The notes: generated by a model not told the origin, from the sequence alone. DNA of 64,000 nt from Symbiodinium natans (GCA_905221605.1 CAJNDS010000555.1:1-64000); one strand, 5' to 3'; positions 41,882 to 53,469 are shown, counted from the stretch's first letter. Program-made: numbers and translations.

Positions 41882-42076
41882 GTTCAAGCCACACCACCAT
41901 AAGCCCTTGTGCTAAAGTGTGAAGCCTAAGCTAAAGCCAAAGCTAATGCACAGCGAGGACATAATCTCTCCTTTTGACTTTGCCGGAAATGCAGCTCTGA
42001 GTTCGAAGCTCCAAGCTAAGCTATGCACGAGATGCCAAAGCTGAGATGCCAAAGCTGAGAACTCACAACACCACCA
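41882..42076. repeat. 195-bp direct repeat, copy 2
   Basis: Second copy of 41,427-41,621, starting right after the recombinase element's right end. Confidence 0.9.
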
Positions 42077-42805
42077 ATTTCTTTACTGGCAAAGTCAAAG
42101 CTCGCTGCCTATCAACCCAATTTCAAATGTGAGCGACGACGTGCCAGTCAGCGCATGGCCATGGCCATTCTCGGAAGCACGCGGGGGCAAAGAACAACAA
42201 AGGTATGCGCACCCGCTCAAGCGTCGAAGTCAAAGAAAATGACACGCACCAGATCGGCCGAGGAGCATATAGCAGGCCTTGCGAAAGACCCAATATGAGC
42301 CCTTATAAGCGCCACGTTTACCAACCGGCGGTGACTGTAGACCTACCAAGTGCCGGAAAAAGGAAGGCCTCGCACAGCGGGGGAGAGGACCGCGCACCAC
42401 TGGTCAGCACATCCTGGCACCCGGTAGGCTTTCACCGCGCAAGGTTTTAAGGAAGTAAGTTTCCCAAAGGCCCGCTCCGTCCAAGCATTCAGTTGTTCTG
42501 AGGAAGTTTTGAGCTGGACCGAATAACGCCGGTTCTGTGCAGAGGAGGCTTCCTAACTGACACCCCCAAGCCCGCTTGAGACAAAAGCACAGATGGAAAG
42601 GGCCTCGCAGCGGGGGAAAAAACCGCGCGCCGCTGGTCACCACGATCCAGTGCAGATGCATCAGGCGGGGCTCAGCAGGGCGCGGGGCAGAGAAGAAACG
42701 TGGTAGCATTCGTAAGCACAGCAAGTACGCCGGAGGTCGCTGCTGGAGCCCCCTAGAAGAACAGGTATCCAACCTGTGAAAGAGGTTAAGTGTTTGCACT
42801 GCAAG
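42077..42805. other. No recognised gene
   Basis: Short open frames on both strands without motifs. GC-rich, with a partial repeat of GCACAGCGGGGGAGAGGACCGC (42,373) at 42,605. Confidence 0.4.
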
Positions 42806-43345
42806 AGTGCTCCCCGTGAGCAACACGGGAGAGACCCAAAACTCCATGACTTCTGCCGAAGTACAAGGCAATGGGGAAACTTCCCCCGGAGATTGCTGAG
42901 GGCCTCAGCCTGAGCATGCACTAACCCAGGTTCCGCACAAACCCTCCAAAACGCGCAAACCGGCACAGACACCTCTGAAGAGAGGGTTCAGGGTGACCTG
43001 CAGGGCAACCAGGTCCCCAAGCCCTCCTTGCTCAATGCAAGACAAAGAAGAAGCAGAAAGTTGCAGCTCTCAAAGCAGAGTGTTCCCCTTGAGCATACGG
43101 GAAAAATTGTATGATTTCGGCCAAAGTACAAGACGATGAGCGAACTTCTCGCTGGGAGTTACAGAGGGCCTAAGCCTGAGTACACACTGTCCCAGGCTCC
43201 GCAAAAACCCTCAAGAACATCTACCCGGTACGGACACCTCTGAAGAGAGGGCTTAGGGTGACCTGCAGAGCAGCAGGGTCCCCAAGCCACCCTCGCTGAA
43301 AGCAAGGTTAAGGAAAGGCATAGAGTTGCAGCTTACAGAGCAGCA
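42806..43345. repeat. ~270-bp tandem pair
   Basis: GAGTGCTCCCCGTGAGCAACAC at 42,806 and GAGTGTTCCCCTTGAGCATAC at 43,078, with shared CACCTCTGAAGAGAGGG...GGGTGACCTGCAG downstream in both. Confidence 0.8.
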
Positions 43346-43599
43346 TTGCGCATGGCAAAGCTATCTGCACCGCAGCAATAAGCAGAGAGGTCTGCGAATA
43401 AGATCAACGTCGCGCAGACCCTCTCAGAGATCTTCAGACCAACGATCTGAAGCAGGCCTAGATCAAAGCTCCGCTGGCCAAACAGGTGAGGCCTGAATGG
43501 CAGGCATCTGCCTGGATAAACGACTGAAGCGATGTCAAGTGATCAGCCTGACTAAGCAGAAGGAGAAGACAAGCTGACAGCCCCGCAGACTGAGTCAGC

Positions 43600-44010
43600 C
43601 AAGACCAAAGCTCCACAGGTCAGCCGACAGGCCCCATGCCTGACAAAGCAAAAGCTGGTAGGACCAAGAGGATCTTGCTTGCATGGGCGCCCGAAGCTCC
43701 GCCTGAAGATCTGAAGCTCTGAAATTGGCCAAGACCAAAGCCCCGCAGGTCAGCCAACCAAAGCCCCCGCAGGTCAGCCGACAGGCCAAATGCCTGACAA
43801 AGCAAGGCTGGCAAGACCAAAAGGATCTTGCTTGAAATTAGTGCTCAAAGCTCTGACTGCCGAAGCACTCGAAGCTCTAACTGAAGATCTGAAGCTCTGA
43901 ACTGGCCAAGACCAAAGCCCCGCAGGTCAGCCAATAGGCCACACGCCCGACTAAGCAAAGCTGGCAAGAGCAAAAGGACCTTGACTGAATTGGCGCACAA
44001 AGCTCTGACT
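43600..44010. repeat. ~155-bp tandem repeat, three copies
   Basis: GCCCCGCAGGTCAGCC, GCCTGACAAAGCAAGGCTGG and AAGACCAAAAGGATCTTGCTTG recur at intervals of ~160 and ~150 bp. Confidence 0.75.
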
Positions 44011-45170
44011 GTCAGGCAAGTCGCCGGATTTAGCAACTAATGAACGCAGCTCTGAGAGCGAGGAATTGTGAAGAACGAGGTTGTTCGCGGACAGCTCGTT
44101 TGCAAGCGGATGTGAAAAACGGGCATGCACAAAGTGGCACGTTGGCGCAAATGACTGTGAAAAGCGCTGGATGTGGAGTTGCACAACGACCTGGCGAGCG
44201 CAGCCCTGAAACTAATAGGCCCCCAAAAAAAAGAATCTCCACCAAGTCTAGGCGGGAACCCCACAGAACGGTTGGAGGGAGGTCGCGTGGCACGTGGATC
44301 CGCGCGAGTACCTGGCCGAGCGGCCCTGAACAAATAAAACCGAAAGAAGAACCCGGGGAAGCGCGAAGCTCCGTAAATTAAACTGATGAAGCTCGCAAAG
44401 ACCAAAGCTCCGCAGGTCAAGCGAATGAAGCTTGTGGCAGCCCAATTAACTGAAGCTCTGAACGTCAGGCCGCACGCCTCGTGTAGCGACGTATCGCAGG
44501 TAAATGCGATTGATGTTCAAGAAAAATGGCCCCGAGTTGCCTGCCGAGGCAAAGGAGCACTGAATATTGAGCTCACTTTTGCCCGTAACGCCCACGAGGG
44601 CAGCATGACCCTCTCCTTGGTCCGATTGAAAGCACAGACTGCGAGCTGCCAGGCAAGGCCGTATTTTTTTTTGCGACAACAGTGCCCGACGACAGCGCGA
44701 TGCTGGGCAATGCAAATTTTTTTTGGTTGAGAAAACCTGCAAAGCTCAAGGAACGCAAGCCACGCGGCTACGCTCTGGTGGAAAGCAGCACCGGAGCTGA
44801 AGGCTGTATTCAAGGGCCGGGGGTGAAAGCAAACCCTGATGTAAAGCACTGAAAGCTTCTGAGCAAGTCCATATACTGCCAGCTCTAGATACGCATTCTG
44901 CCAGCCTTGAGTTTGAGACTGCCTGTGAAGCTCAGGGGCCAGAGGCTGCCGAGTGAGCTGCCAGGCAAGGCTATTTGCACTTGAAGTACCCAAACCAAGG
45001 CAAAAATGCATTTACCTATTAGGTTGGGTAACGGGAAATGGCCCTTGGTTTGGGAAGCGGGACCGACCTGGTGTTCTTTCACAAGTTGGGGAGCTGCTGG
45101 CGAGAGAGATGGGGAGCTGCTGGAGAGAGTGGAAGCCCAAAGAAGCATGTTTCTCCTGCGCGGCCCGACC
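44011..45170. other. No clear gene; fading repeats
   Basis: Scattered AAGCTC and GCAAGCTGCCAGGCAAGGCC words belong to the LRR array that becomes regular after 45.2 kb. Nothing else recognised. Confidence 0.4.
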
Positions 45171-46130
45171 GGGTTCAAGTCCAACATATGCGCATATTCG
45201 TTGGACTTGATTTAGGGGCCATTGGGGACGTCATGGTAGGTGTTCTGGGGGCCCGAAAGACAACTTTGCAAAGGCCGCATTCTCCAAACTCTGGTTGAAA
45301 GCAAAGCTCAAGAACAGCACGTACGCTACCAGGCAAAGCCACATTCTCGAAGCTCTGGTGTAACGCGTCCCCAAGCTCAAGGACTGCAAGTTGACTTCGT
45401 ATCTGAAGGTCAAGGACTGCCGGATGCCAGGCAACGCCACTTTCTCCACGCTCTGGTTGAAGCACGCTCCGAAGCTAAAGCAGCGCAAGCTGCCCGGCAA
45501 GGCCACATTCTTCAAGCTAAGGTAGAAACATGCTCCAAGCTCAAGGGTTACAAGCTGCCAGGCAAGGCCACATTCTCCAAGCTATGTTAGAAACTTGCTC
45601 CGAATCTCAGGGACTGCCAGCTGCCAGGCAAAGCCACGTTCTCCAAGCTTTGATTGAAACACATTCCGAAGCTCAAGCAGAGCAAACATGCTCCGAAGCT
45701 CAAGGAAAGAAAGCTGCCAGGAAAAGCCACATTCTCCAAGCTCTGGCGTAACGCGTCCCGAAGCTCAAGGACTGCAAGCTGCCAAGCAAGGCCACATTCT
45801 GCAAGCTCCCGCTGAACTCGTATCCAAAGCTGAAGGACGGCAAGCTGCCAGGCGAAACCACTTTCCCCACGCTCTGTTTGAAACACACTCCGAAGCGCAG
45901 GCAGCGCAGGCTGCCCGGCGAGGCCACTACTCCAAGCTACGATAGAAACATGTTCCGTAGCCAAGGAATGGAAGATGCCAGGCGAAGCCACTCTCTCCAC
46001 GCTCTGGTGGAAACGCACTCCGAAGCTCAAGGATTGCAAGCTCCAAGGCAAAGCCACATACTACAAGCTCCGGTAGAATCATGCTCCGAAGCTCAAGGAT
46101 TGCAGGCGCCCAGGCAAGGCCACATTATCC
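45171..46130 (-). pseudogene. FNIP/LRR-type repeat array, segment 1
   Basis: The minus strand reads repeated FNQSLENVALPGSLQSLSFG-like units of about 22 residues (66-69 nt; e.g. NVALPGSLRCFSFGACFNQS). The pattern F-N-Q-S/P...L-P-x-S-L-x-x-L-x-F-G is that of FNIP-type leucine-rich repeats, protein-binding solenoids common in amoebae and dinoflagellates. Frames shift every few units and stops intervene, so the locus is decayed. Confidence 0.65.
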
Positions 46131-46672
46131 AAGCTACGGCGGGGACCTTGCAAGGGCCAAGGCCATGCAACGCAAACGTTTGTCGCCCTGAAAGGGCCTG
46201 CGCAAGCGGCAGGGCAGAAGCTTCCCTGAATGAGAGAAGTAGCCAGTGTGCGGTCCGGGTTGGCCGCACCATGTACAGAGTAGGTAGATGCAGCGCAGGT
46301 GGCTTGACAGCAACTCGTTTGGCTCACAAAAGTTGACGCGGCCAGCAATGGCTGAGCTATGTAGTTTGCAGGGCATGTGAAAGTGGCGCATATGGCTTTG
46401 CAACGGCTGAGCTGAGAAAGCGTGGTGGGAGCCAGTTCCGCAACGTCTGGCACAAATTCTGCCGGACACATGAAAGTAGCGCAGGTCAGCTTGCAGCAAC
46501 TTGCGTGCGACAGTGCTGCAAGCAACGCATGTTGGGCAGAAGCGTGAGGCCGACACTCAGGAAAGTAAGCTGAGCGAACCCATGAACTTGTCCCCCAACG
46601 ATGGTACTCGTGCACGTCGCTCACATTACACGCTCCCTTCAAGCTCTGGTAGCAGCAAAGGCCCAGGATCAA
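46131..46672 (-). pseudogene. Cys-rich ~31-residue repeat frame
   Basis: One minus frame (46,672-46,079) stays open and contains four units about 31 residues (~92 nt) apart: CKLTCATFMCPA, CKAICATFTCPA, CCQATCAAST and FCPAACAGPF. It sits within the LRR array and its frame runs into LRR-like residues at the end. It could be a Cys-rich cap, a separate repeat gene, or a fortuitous product of a DNA tandem repeat. Confidence 0.4.
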
Positions 46673-46699
46673 TGTCCGCAGGGCGCTAAGGAGATGGAT

Positions 46700-46985
46700 T
46701 CCTCCAAGCTATGCTTGAAGCCAACTTCAAAGGACACTGTATGTGCAAGGTGCTGGGGAACAGGATCCCATCCAGGCCCTGGTTGGACTCACGCCCAAAG
46801 TCCCATGTCTGCAATGCGCTGAGGAGCTGGCGCCACTCCCAGCTTTTGTTGAAGGTGTCAATGTCTGCAGCGCGCTGGGGAACTGGATCCGATGCAAGTT
46901 CTGATTAAATTTGCTCCCAAACGCCAACGTCTCCAACGTGCTGGGGAGCTGGATCCCCTTCAAGCTCTGGTTGAGAGAGCGTCCG
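46700..46985 (-). pseudogene. FNIP/LRR repeat array, segment 2
   Basis: Minus reading gives MKGIQLPSTLETLAFGSKFN and QNLHRIQFPSALQTLTPST, closer to the canonical LP-S-x-L-x-x-L-x-F-G-x-x-F-N unit than segment 1. Immediately followed by the minisatellite. Confidence 0.6.
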
Positions 46986-47590
46986 AAGGTCAGGGGTTAG
47001 GAGCGCAGCGAGGGGTCTCTAAGGGTTGATGGCCGGGCCAGGAACGCAGTAGAGACCTCTAAGGGTTGCTGGCAAAGGTTAGGAACGCAGTGCGGGGCCT
47101 CTAAGGGTTGCTGGCCGGGCCAGGAGCGCAGTGAGAGCCCTCTAAGGGTTGCTTGCAGGGCCAGGAGCGCAGTGAAGAGCCTGTAAGGGCAGGAGCGCAG
47201 TGAGAGACCTCTAAGGGTTGAAGATTAGGAGGGCAGTTTGGGGCCTCTAAGGGTTGCTGGCCGGGCCAGGAGCGCAGAGGCAGTGAGAGCCCTCTAAGGG
47301 TTGCTGGCCGGGCCAGGAGCGCAGTGAGAGCCCTCTAAGGGTTGCTGGCAGAGCCAGGAGCGCAGTGCGGGGCCTCTAAGGGTTGCTGGCCAGGCTAGAA
47401 GCGCAGTGCGGGGCCTCTAAGGGTTGCTGGCCGGGCCAGGAGCGCAGTGGGAGACCTCTAATGGTTGCTGGCAGGGCCAGGAGCGCAGTGAGGAGCCTGT
47501 AAGGGCAGGAGCGCAGTGAGAGACCTCTAAGGGTTGCTGGCAAAGGTTAGGAGCGTCGTGCAGGGCCCTCTAAGGGTTGCTGGCCGGGGA
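46986..47590. repeat. 41-bp minisatellite, block 1
   Basis: Unit TAAGGGTTGCTGGCCGGGCC plus AGGAGCGCAGTGAGAGCCCTC (41 bp); e.g. successive starts at 47,292 and 47,333. Variants differ in GAGAGC/GCGGGG, with shorter degenerate units. Confidence 0.9.
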
Positions 47591-48235
47591 AGCTGGATCC
47601 CTTCCAAGCTCTGGTTGAGATCATGTCCAAAGGTCAACATCTGCAGGGTGCCGGGGAATTGGGTCCCCTGCAAGCTGCGGCTGAGCACCCGCCGCAGGAT
47701 CGACATCTGCAGTGCGCTGGGGAGTTGGACGCCCCTCAAGCTTTGGTTGAAATCGCCAGCTCTGGTTGAAGTATTGTCCCAAGCCCAAGGAACTGCAAGC
47801 TGCCAGGCAAAGCCACATTCGCCATTGCACGAACATCCGAAGCTCGAGGTCTGCAAACAGCCAGAGAAGCCACATTCTCCAAGCTCAGGTCTGCAACAGC
47901 CAGGAAAGCCACATTCTCCAGGCTCAGGTTGAACGAAAAACCGGAGCTCAGGGACTGCAAAGCAAGGTTACAGTCTCCTAACTCTGATTTGAAAGCGCCT
48001 CCGTCCATCCGAAGCTCAGGGACTGCAGCAGCCCGGCAAAAGTCACTTTCGTGGGGCTCTAGTTGAAAGACTCCCCGAAGCTCAAGGACTGCAAATTGCC
48101 GGGCAGAGCCACATTTTTATGCTCTAGTCGAATGAATCCGAAGCTCAGGGACTGCCAGGCAAAGCCACCTTCTCAAAGCTCTGGTTGACCCTAACGCCAA
48201 CGTCTCCAACGTGCTGGGGAGCTGGATCCCCTTCA
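47591..48235 (-). pseudogene. FNIP/LRR repeat array, segment 3
   Basis: Units such as GTQFPGTLQMLTFGHDLNQS and GIQLPRPATL, then less regular NVALPGSLQFLGLG-like units. Minisatellite blocks lie on both sides. Confidence 0.55.
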
Positions 48236-49095
48236 AGCCCTGGTTGAAAGAGCGTCCGAAGGTCAGGGGTTAGGAGCGCAGTGAGGGGTCTCTAAGGGTT
48301 GATGGCCGGGCCAGGAGCGCAGTGAGAGACCTCTAAGGGTTGCTGGCAAAGGTTAGGAACGCAGTGCGGGGCCTCTAAGGGTTGCTGGCCGGGCCAGGAG
48401 CGCAGTGAGAGCCCTCTAAGGGCTGCTGGCAGGGCCAGGAGCGCAGTGAAGAGCCTGCAAGGGCAGGAGCGCAGTGAGAGACCTCTGAGGGTTGAAGGTT
48501 AGGAGGGCAGTTTGGGGCCTCTAAGGGCCGCTGGCCGGGCCAGGAGCGCAGTGAGAGCCCTCTAAGGGTTGCTGGCCGGGCTAGGAGCGCAGTGAGAGCC
48601 CTCTAAGGGTTGCTGGCAGCGCCACAAGCGCACTGCGGGGCCTCTAAGGGTTGCTGGCCAGGCTAAGAGCGCAGTGCGGGGCCTCTAAGGGTTGCTGGCC
48701 GGGCCAGGAGCGCAGCGAAAGACCTCTAATGGTTGCTGGCAGGGCCAGGAGCGCAGTGAGGAGCCTGTAAGGGCAGGAGCGCAGTGAGAGACCTCTAAGG
48801 GTTGCTGGCAAAGGTTAGGAGCGCAGTACAGGGCCCTCTAAGGGTTGCTGGCCGGGCCAGGACGCAGTGAGAGCCCTTTAAGGGTTGCTGGCCGGGCCAG
48901 GAGCGCAGCGAGAGCCCTCTAAGGGTTGCTGGCAGGGCCAGAACCGCAGTGCGGGGCCTCTAAGGGTTGCTGGCCAGGCCAGGAGCGCAGTGCGGGGCCT
49001 GTAAGGGTTGCTGGCCGGGCCAGGAGCGCCGTGAGAAACCTCTAAGGGTTGCTGGCAGGGCCAGGAGCGCAGTGAGGAGCCTGTAAGGGTGAATT
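48236..49095. repeat. 41-bp minisatellite, block 2
   Basis: Same unit as 46,986-47,590, including the same variant series at the start (AGGGGTTAGGAGCGCAG...). The junction with LRR sequence (CAAGCTCTGGTTGA/GAGCGTCCGAAGGTCAG) is also shared, so LRR plus minisatellite was duplicated together. Confidence 0.9.
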
Positions 49096-50720
49096 TCTGC
49101 AGGGTGCTGGGAAAATGATCCCCCGCAAGCTCCGGATGAACGCCCACCCAAAGATCAATGCCCGCAGCATGCTGGGTGGCTAGACGCCCTCCAAGGTCTG
49201 GTTGAAGGCGCGTCCGAAGGTCAATGTCTGCAGTACGTGGGGGGACCTTCGCCCTGGACCCCCTCCAAGCTCTGGTTGAGGTCATGTCCAAAGGTCAACG
49301 TCTGCAGGGTGCTGGGAAATGTCAGGTAAAAACGCCCCGAAGCTCAAGGATTGCAAACTGCCAGGCAGAGCCACATTTTTTCAAGCGCTGGTTGAAAGAA
49401 TACAAAGCTCAGGGACTGTAAGTTGCTCAGCCAAGCCATGTTCTCCAAGCTCTGGTTGCCCCAAACTCTAGTTGAAAGCACCTCTGAAATACAAGGACTG
49501 CAGACTGCCATGCAAGGCCACATTCTATAAGCTCTAGTTGAACGAAGAGCCGATGCTCAAGGACTGCGAACTGTCAGGCAAAGCCACATTCGCCAAGCTC
49601 TGGATGAAAGACTGTGAAAGACTGTCCGATGCTCAAGGACTGTCAGCTGCCATGCAAAGTCACAGTTTCCTAGCTCTGGTTGAAGGCATACCCGAAGCAC
49701 AAGGACTGCAAACTGCCAGAGAGGCCACACTCTTGAAGCTCTGGTTGAACGAGCCTCCGAAGCTGAAGGACTGCAAAATGCCAAGCAAAGCCACGTTCTC
49801 CTTGACAGAAACTCCGAAGGTCAAAGACTGCAGACTGCCAAGCAAGGCCATAATCGACAAGCTATGGTCTAACAAACCACCGAAGCTCAGAGGCTGCAAA
49901 CTGTTAGGCAAGGTCACATTCTTGAAGCTCTGGCTGAACGCAAGCCCAATGTGATCATCTGGCCCGACCACATTCAAACCTGGCCAAAGGTGCTCGAGCA
50001 GAACGTTGACGTGTCGTGAGGCAGGACAAGGCTACAAGATGTAAGCTGCCAGACAAGGCCACACTCTCCAAGCTCTGGTTGAAGCAAGCTCAAAGATTGC
50101 AGGCTGCCCGGCAGGGCCACACTATCCAAACTGTTTGAGCCAATGTCCGGAGCTGAAGGACTGCAAGCTGCCAAGCAAGGCCACTTTCCCCAGGCTCTGG
50201 CTGAGATGGGCACCAAAGCTCTGAATGCAAGCTGCCAGGCAAAGCCACATGCTCAAAGCTCCCACTGAAATGACGCCCGAAGCTCAAGGACCGCAAGCTG
50301 CCCGGCGGGGCCACATTCACTCAGCTCTATTTTGAACCAATTTACAAAGCTCAGGGACTGCGCGCTGCCTGGCAAGGTCACTTGCGCCAAATTCTGGTTG
50401 AAACAGCCTCGGAAGCTCAAGGACTGAAAGCTGCCAGGCACGGCCACATCCTCCGAGCTTCGGTGAAAATTGCTTCCGACGCTCAAGGACCGCGAGTTGC
50501 CAAGCAAGGCCACACACTCCAAAACTATTTGAAAGCGACCCTGAAACGCAAGAACTGCAAGCTGCCAGGAAAAGGCCACATTCACCAGGCTCTGTTTGAG
50601 AGCGTCTCCAAAGCTCAAAGACTGCAAAACCACATCATCCAAGTACTGGATGAAATTGTTCCATAACAGAAGGGCACTTGTCGAAATAGTTTCGAAAAGC
50701 AAGCACTGCAAGCTGCTTGC
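49096..50720 (-). pseudogene. FNIP/LRR repeat array, segment 4
   Basis: The longest run: about 20 units of 66-69 nt whose plus-strand signature is AAGCTCAAGGACTGCAAGCT then GCCAGGCAAAGCCACATTC. On the minus strand these read (N)VALPGSLQSLSFG..FNQS. Frames are interrupted by small indels. The protein would be a solenoid scaffold; it is not expressible as it stands. Confidence 0.65.
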
Positions 50721-50940
50721 CGGGCTTCACTTGGAAGCTGCACCAAAAACGCAAGCCAGAATGCCAAGGTTTGTGTTGGAACCTTGCGGTGCACCTGATG
50801 GCTCACAGGCCAACGCAGTCCATGTGCGCCCCTGTGGGCAGGTCTTCTCACGGGCGTGAGGAACTGCAAGCTACCCCGCCCCACTAAGCTAGGCACACAT
50901 GAGAGATCTTATAAAAGCAATATAAAAGTCAAAGCTGAGT
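50721..50940. other. No recognised gene
   Basis: Short spacer between the LRR array and the leader-tagged sequence. Confidence 0.4.
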
Positions 50941-51020
50941 AAAAAAGACAAAGCTATCCAAGCAATGCTCTGATGCTACTCTTGCATGGTGTGTGTGGCT
51001 TGAGCCAAAATGGCTACGGG
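50941..51020 (-). ncRNA. Leader-tagged sequence, copy 2: intact DinoSL relict
   Basis: The reverse complement of 50,999-51,019 is the 21-base core of the dinoflagellate spliced leader (CCGTAGCC...GGCTCAAG). The first variable base would be C. It is followed by CCACACACACCATGCAAGAG and ~45 more bases ending in a T run, shared with 41,741-41,805. No donor GT or snRNA-like body follows, so this is not an SL RNA gene. It is the 5' end of a trans-spliced mRNA copied back into DNA. Confidence 0.85.
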
Positions 51021-51249
51021 CTTTGCGTTCTGCGTTGAACTCTGAGCGGCATTTCCGGCAAAGTCAAAAAAGATGGAGAGCTCGTGGGCAGTGCTTGTTT
51101 AGGCTTAGGATTTCGTAGGCCTTTGTTAGCTTTGATAGTGTGGCTTGAACTTGAAGCGAACGATTCGTTTCATTTAAGATGCCCAGCCACAGCCTCCACC
51201 ACCACAGGCAGGATCATCACAATCGGGAGCGCCAGAGGCTACATCTCCT
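51021..51249. repeat. Inverted partner of the 195-bp repeat
   Basis: GGCATTTCCGGCAAAGTCAAAAA (51,049) and GTGTGGCTTGAAC (51,138-51,150) are the reverse complement of parts of 41,427-41,621. The latter pairs with GTTCAAGCCACAC at 38,948-38,960. Confidence 0.6.
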
Positions 51250-52131
51250 CAGGTCAGGGTGGTTCTTCTTCTTCGATGCCGTTCACCTCGAAGGCCCTCC
51301 GGCAACCTCATCCACTACCACTGCGCCGCAAGGGATAGTCGGATAGACACCAGTCAGGTCACGGAGCTTTGCCAGGGTTGGCTTGCCACCCTTGTCACTA
51401 GTTGCTGGCACACCCTTCTTTACAGGACACTCCTTCGCACGATACTTTGTGGAACCGCGCAAGCACCTTTCTGCGCGCTGCAGGCCGTCCCAAGAATGGG
51501 TAAAGGAACAGTCCTTTCCTCGGCGGCATCCATCGTCCGTTCCAAACCATTTGCATGGCTTGTCAATCGTGGGCCTTGCCTTTGCCTTTGGTGACCCATC
51601 CGCCGAAGATTGGAGGCCCTTCAAGGTGGTCGCCGTTACCCGTCGGCGCTGCAGCCCAAGGGCTCCAACTCGGCTAGCAAATGCGGTAGGTGCCGCGTCA
51701 CGTTGTCCTGAGTTGGCCTCGTGTCGATCTGCAACTCCGTCCGCGCCAGAGCCACTCGAAACTTAAAGTCCGGAAAGGATTCCGAGGTCTTCTTCACGAT
51801 CGTCGTGAGGGAGCGAGTCTGAACCGATTCGTCTGGCAGCTTCACCTCAATGTCCGCGGCCCGCTGGAGAAGGCGATGCCATCTTCTCAGCGCCTCTGTA
51901 GGACCTGGAGCGCTTTCTGCCACATCCAACTGACGAAGAAGCTGAGCCCGGTCCTGAGCGCCCCCCCACTGAAAGGAAAAAATTGCGCTCCAACTTCCTG
52001 AACCTGTCCTCCATGAGCTCCGCCGTCAAAACAGGCTTGACCGCAAGGCGCCTCATCGGGGAAAGCGACTGGTACTCCGCGCGCGACTCTTGTGCTATGG
52101 CCAATGTTTTTGACCGCCGTACCCCCGCTCC
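51250..52131 (-). pseudogene. Copia 2: Gag fragment with CCCH finger and degraded zinc knuckle
   Basis: Minus pieces: 52,131-51,930 ends in AELMEDRFRKLERNF; 51,929-51,636 reads EALRRWHRLLQRAADIEVKL and RVALARTELQIDTRPTQDNV, a helical Gag region of dinoflagellate Copia type; 51,624-51,283 has CKWFGTDDGCRRGKDCSFTH, a CCCH finger (C-x8-C-x5-C-x3-H), then CLRGSTKYRAKEC, a knuckle missing one Cys and the His. Frameshifts separate the pieces. The frame ends at ~51,250 where inverted-repeat sequence starts; the protease of the same orientation resumes at 38,869. The 5' end is cut by the assembly gap. Confidence 0.65.
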
Positions 52132-52231
52132 NNNNNNNNNNNNNNNNNNNNNNNNNNNNNNNNNNNNNNNNNNNNNNNNNNNNNNNNNNNNNNNNNNNNN
52201 NNNNNNNNNNNNNNNNNNNNNNNNNNNNNNN
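52132..52231. other. Assembly gap (100 N)
   Basis: Exactly 100 N, a conventional gap of unknown size. It lies between the Gag fragment and a long GT-rich repeat, so repeat collapse or a misjoin is possible. Confidence 1.
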
Positions 52232-52660
52232 TGTGTGTGTGTTGTGTGTGTGTTGTGTGTGTGTTGTGTGTGTGTTGTGTGTGTTGTGTGTGTTGTGTGT
52301 GTTGTGTGTGTTGTGTGTGTTGTGTGTGTTGTGTGTGTTGTGTGTGTTGTGTGTGTTGGGTGTGTTGTGTGTGTTGTGTGTGTTGTGTGTGTTGTGTGTG
52401 TGGTGTGTGTTGTGTGTGTTGTGTGTGTTGTGTGTGTTGTGTGTGTTGTGTGTGTTGTGTGTGTTGTGTGTGTTGTGTGTGTTGTGTGTGTTGTGTGTGT
52501 TGTGTGTGTTGTGTGTGTTGTGTGTGTTGTGTGTGTTGTGGGTGCTGTGTGTGTTGTGTGTGTTGTGTGTGTTGTGTGGGTTGTGTGTGTTGTGTGCGTT
52601 GTGGGTGTTGTGTGTGTTGTGTGTGTTGTGTGTGTTGTGTGGGTGTGTGTGTTTTTTTTG
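52232..52660. repeat. (TTGTGTGTG)n 9-bp minisatellite
   Basis: Starts with 10-11-bp variants, then regular 9-bp units with rare substitutions. Cys/Val frames over it are artefacts. Confidence 0.95.
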
Positions 52661-53204
52661 GTTGGTCGGGTGGGTGGGTGTGCGGGTGGGTGGGTGGTTG
52701 GGTGGGTGGGGCGTGGGTGCGTGGGGCCGTGGGGGCGTGGGTGCGTGGGTGCTTCGGGCGCGGGCTTGGGCGGGGGTGTGGGTGGGTGTGGGTGTTGGGT
52801 TGGGTTTGGTTGCGCGGCGTCTGCTTCCTCCTTTTTTCCCATTTCTCAACCCCCCCTCCCTGGCGCTTCGTGGGGGGGGTTGTTTCTGGTCCACCCTTGG
52901 CCCTTCGCTTATGTTTTGTCCTCGCCGGCCCCTTGTCTCCCTCCCTGTCAGGGCGCTGCTCCCTCCCGCAACCACCCCCAGTCTTCGGCCTCTCCTTTCC
53001 CTTGCCTCCTCTCTGTCCTTCCTCCGCTTCTTTCTCTCCTTGCCCCCCTCATCCCTTTCCTGGCCACTTGGATGCATAGTCTAGTTTAGTCCTCCACTTG
53101 AACCCCTCGTGGAGGCGAGCTATGACGCTTACGGAGCTCTCCTGAGATACGGGGGGGGACGTGGTTGTAAGGCAGCGGTTACTGCCGCGTGCCGTCCTCC
53201 TCCT
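52661..53204. other. GT-rich then pyrimidine-rich low-complexity sequence
   Basis: 52,661-52,800 is G/T-rich (GGGTGGGTG words). 52,820-53,090 is C/T-rich on the plus strand. No gene recognised. Confidence 0.6.
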
Positions 53205-53221
53205 CCTCCTCCTCCTCCTCC

Positions 53222-53299
<78 letters not shown>

Positions 53300-53338
53300 A
53301 AGTAGTAGTAGTTAGTAGTAGTAGTTAGTAGTAGTAGT

Positions 53339-53394
<56 letters not shown>

Positions 53395-53422
53395 TAGTAG
53401 TAGTAGCAGCAGCAGTAGCAGC

Positions 53423-53469
<47 letters not shown>

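Noticed and set aside
50941-51020. A spliced-leader RNA gene
   Set aside because: The leader is followed by CCACACAC rather than a GT donor and snRNA body.
51847-53089. Frames of 280-396 codons with His/Thr/Cys/Val runs
   Set aside because: They cross 100 N and a 9-bp GT repeat; only the part at 51,250-52,131 (minus) shows gag homology.
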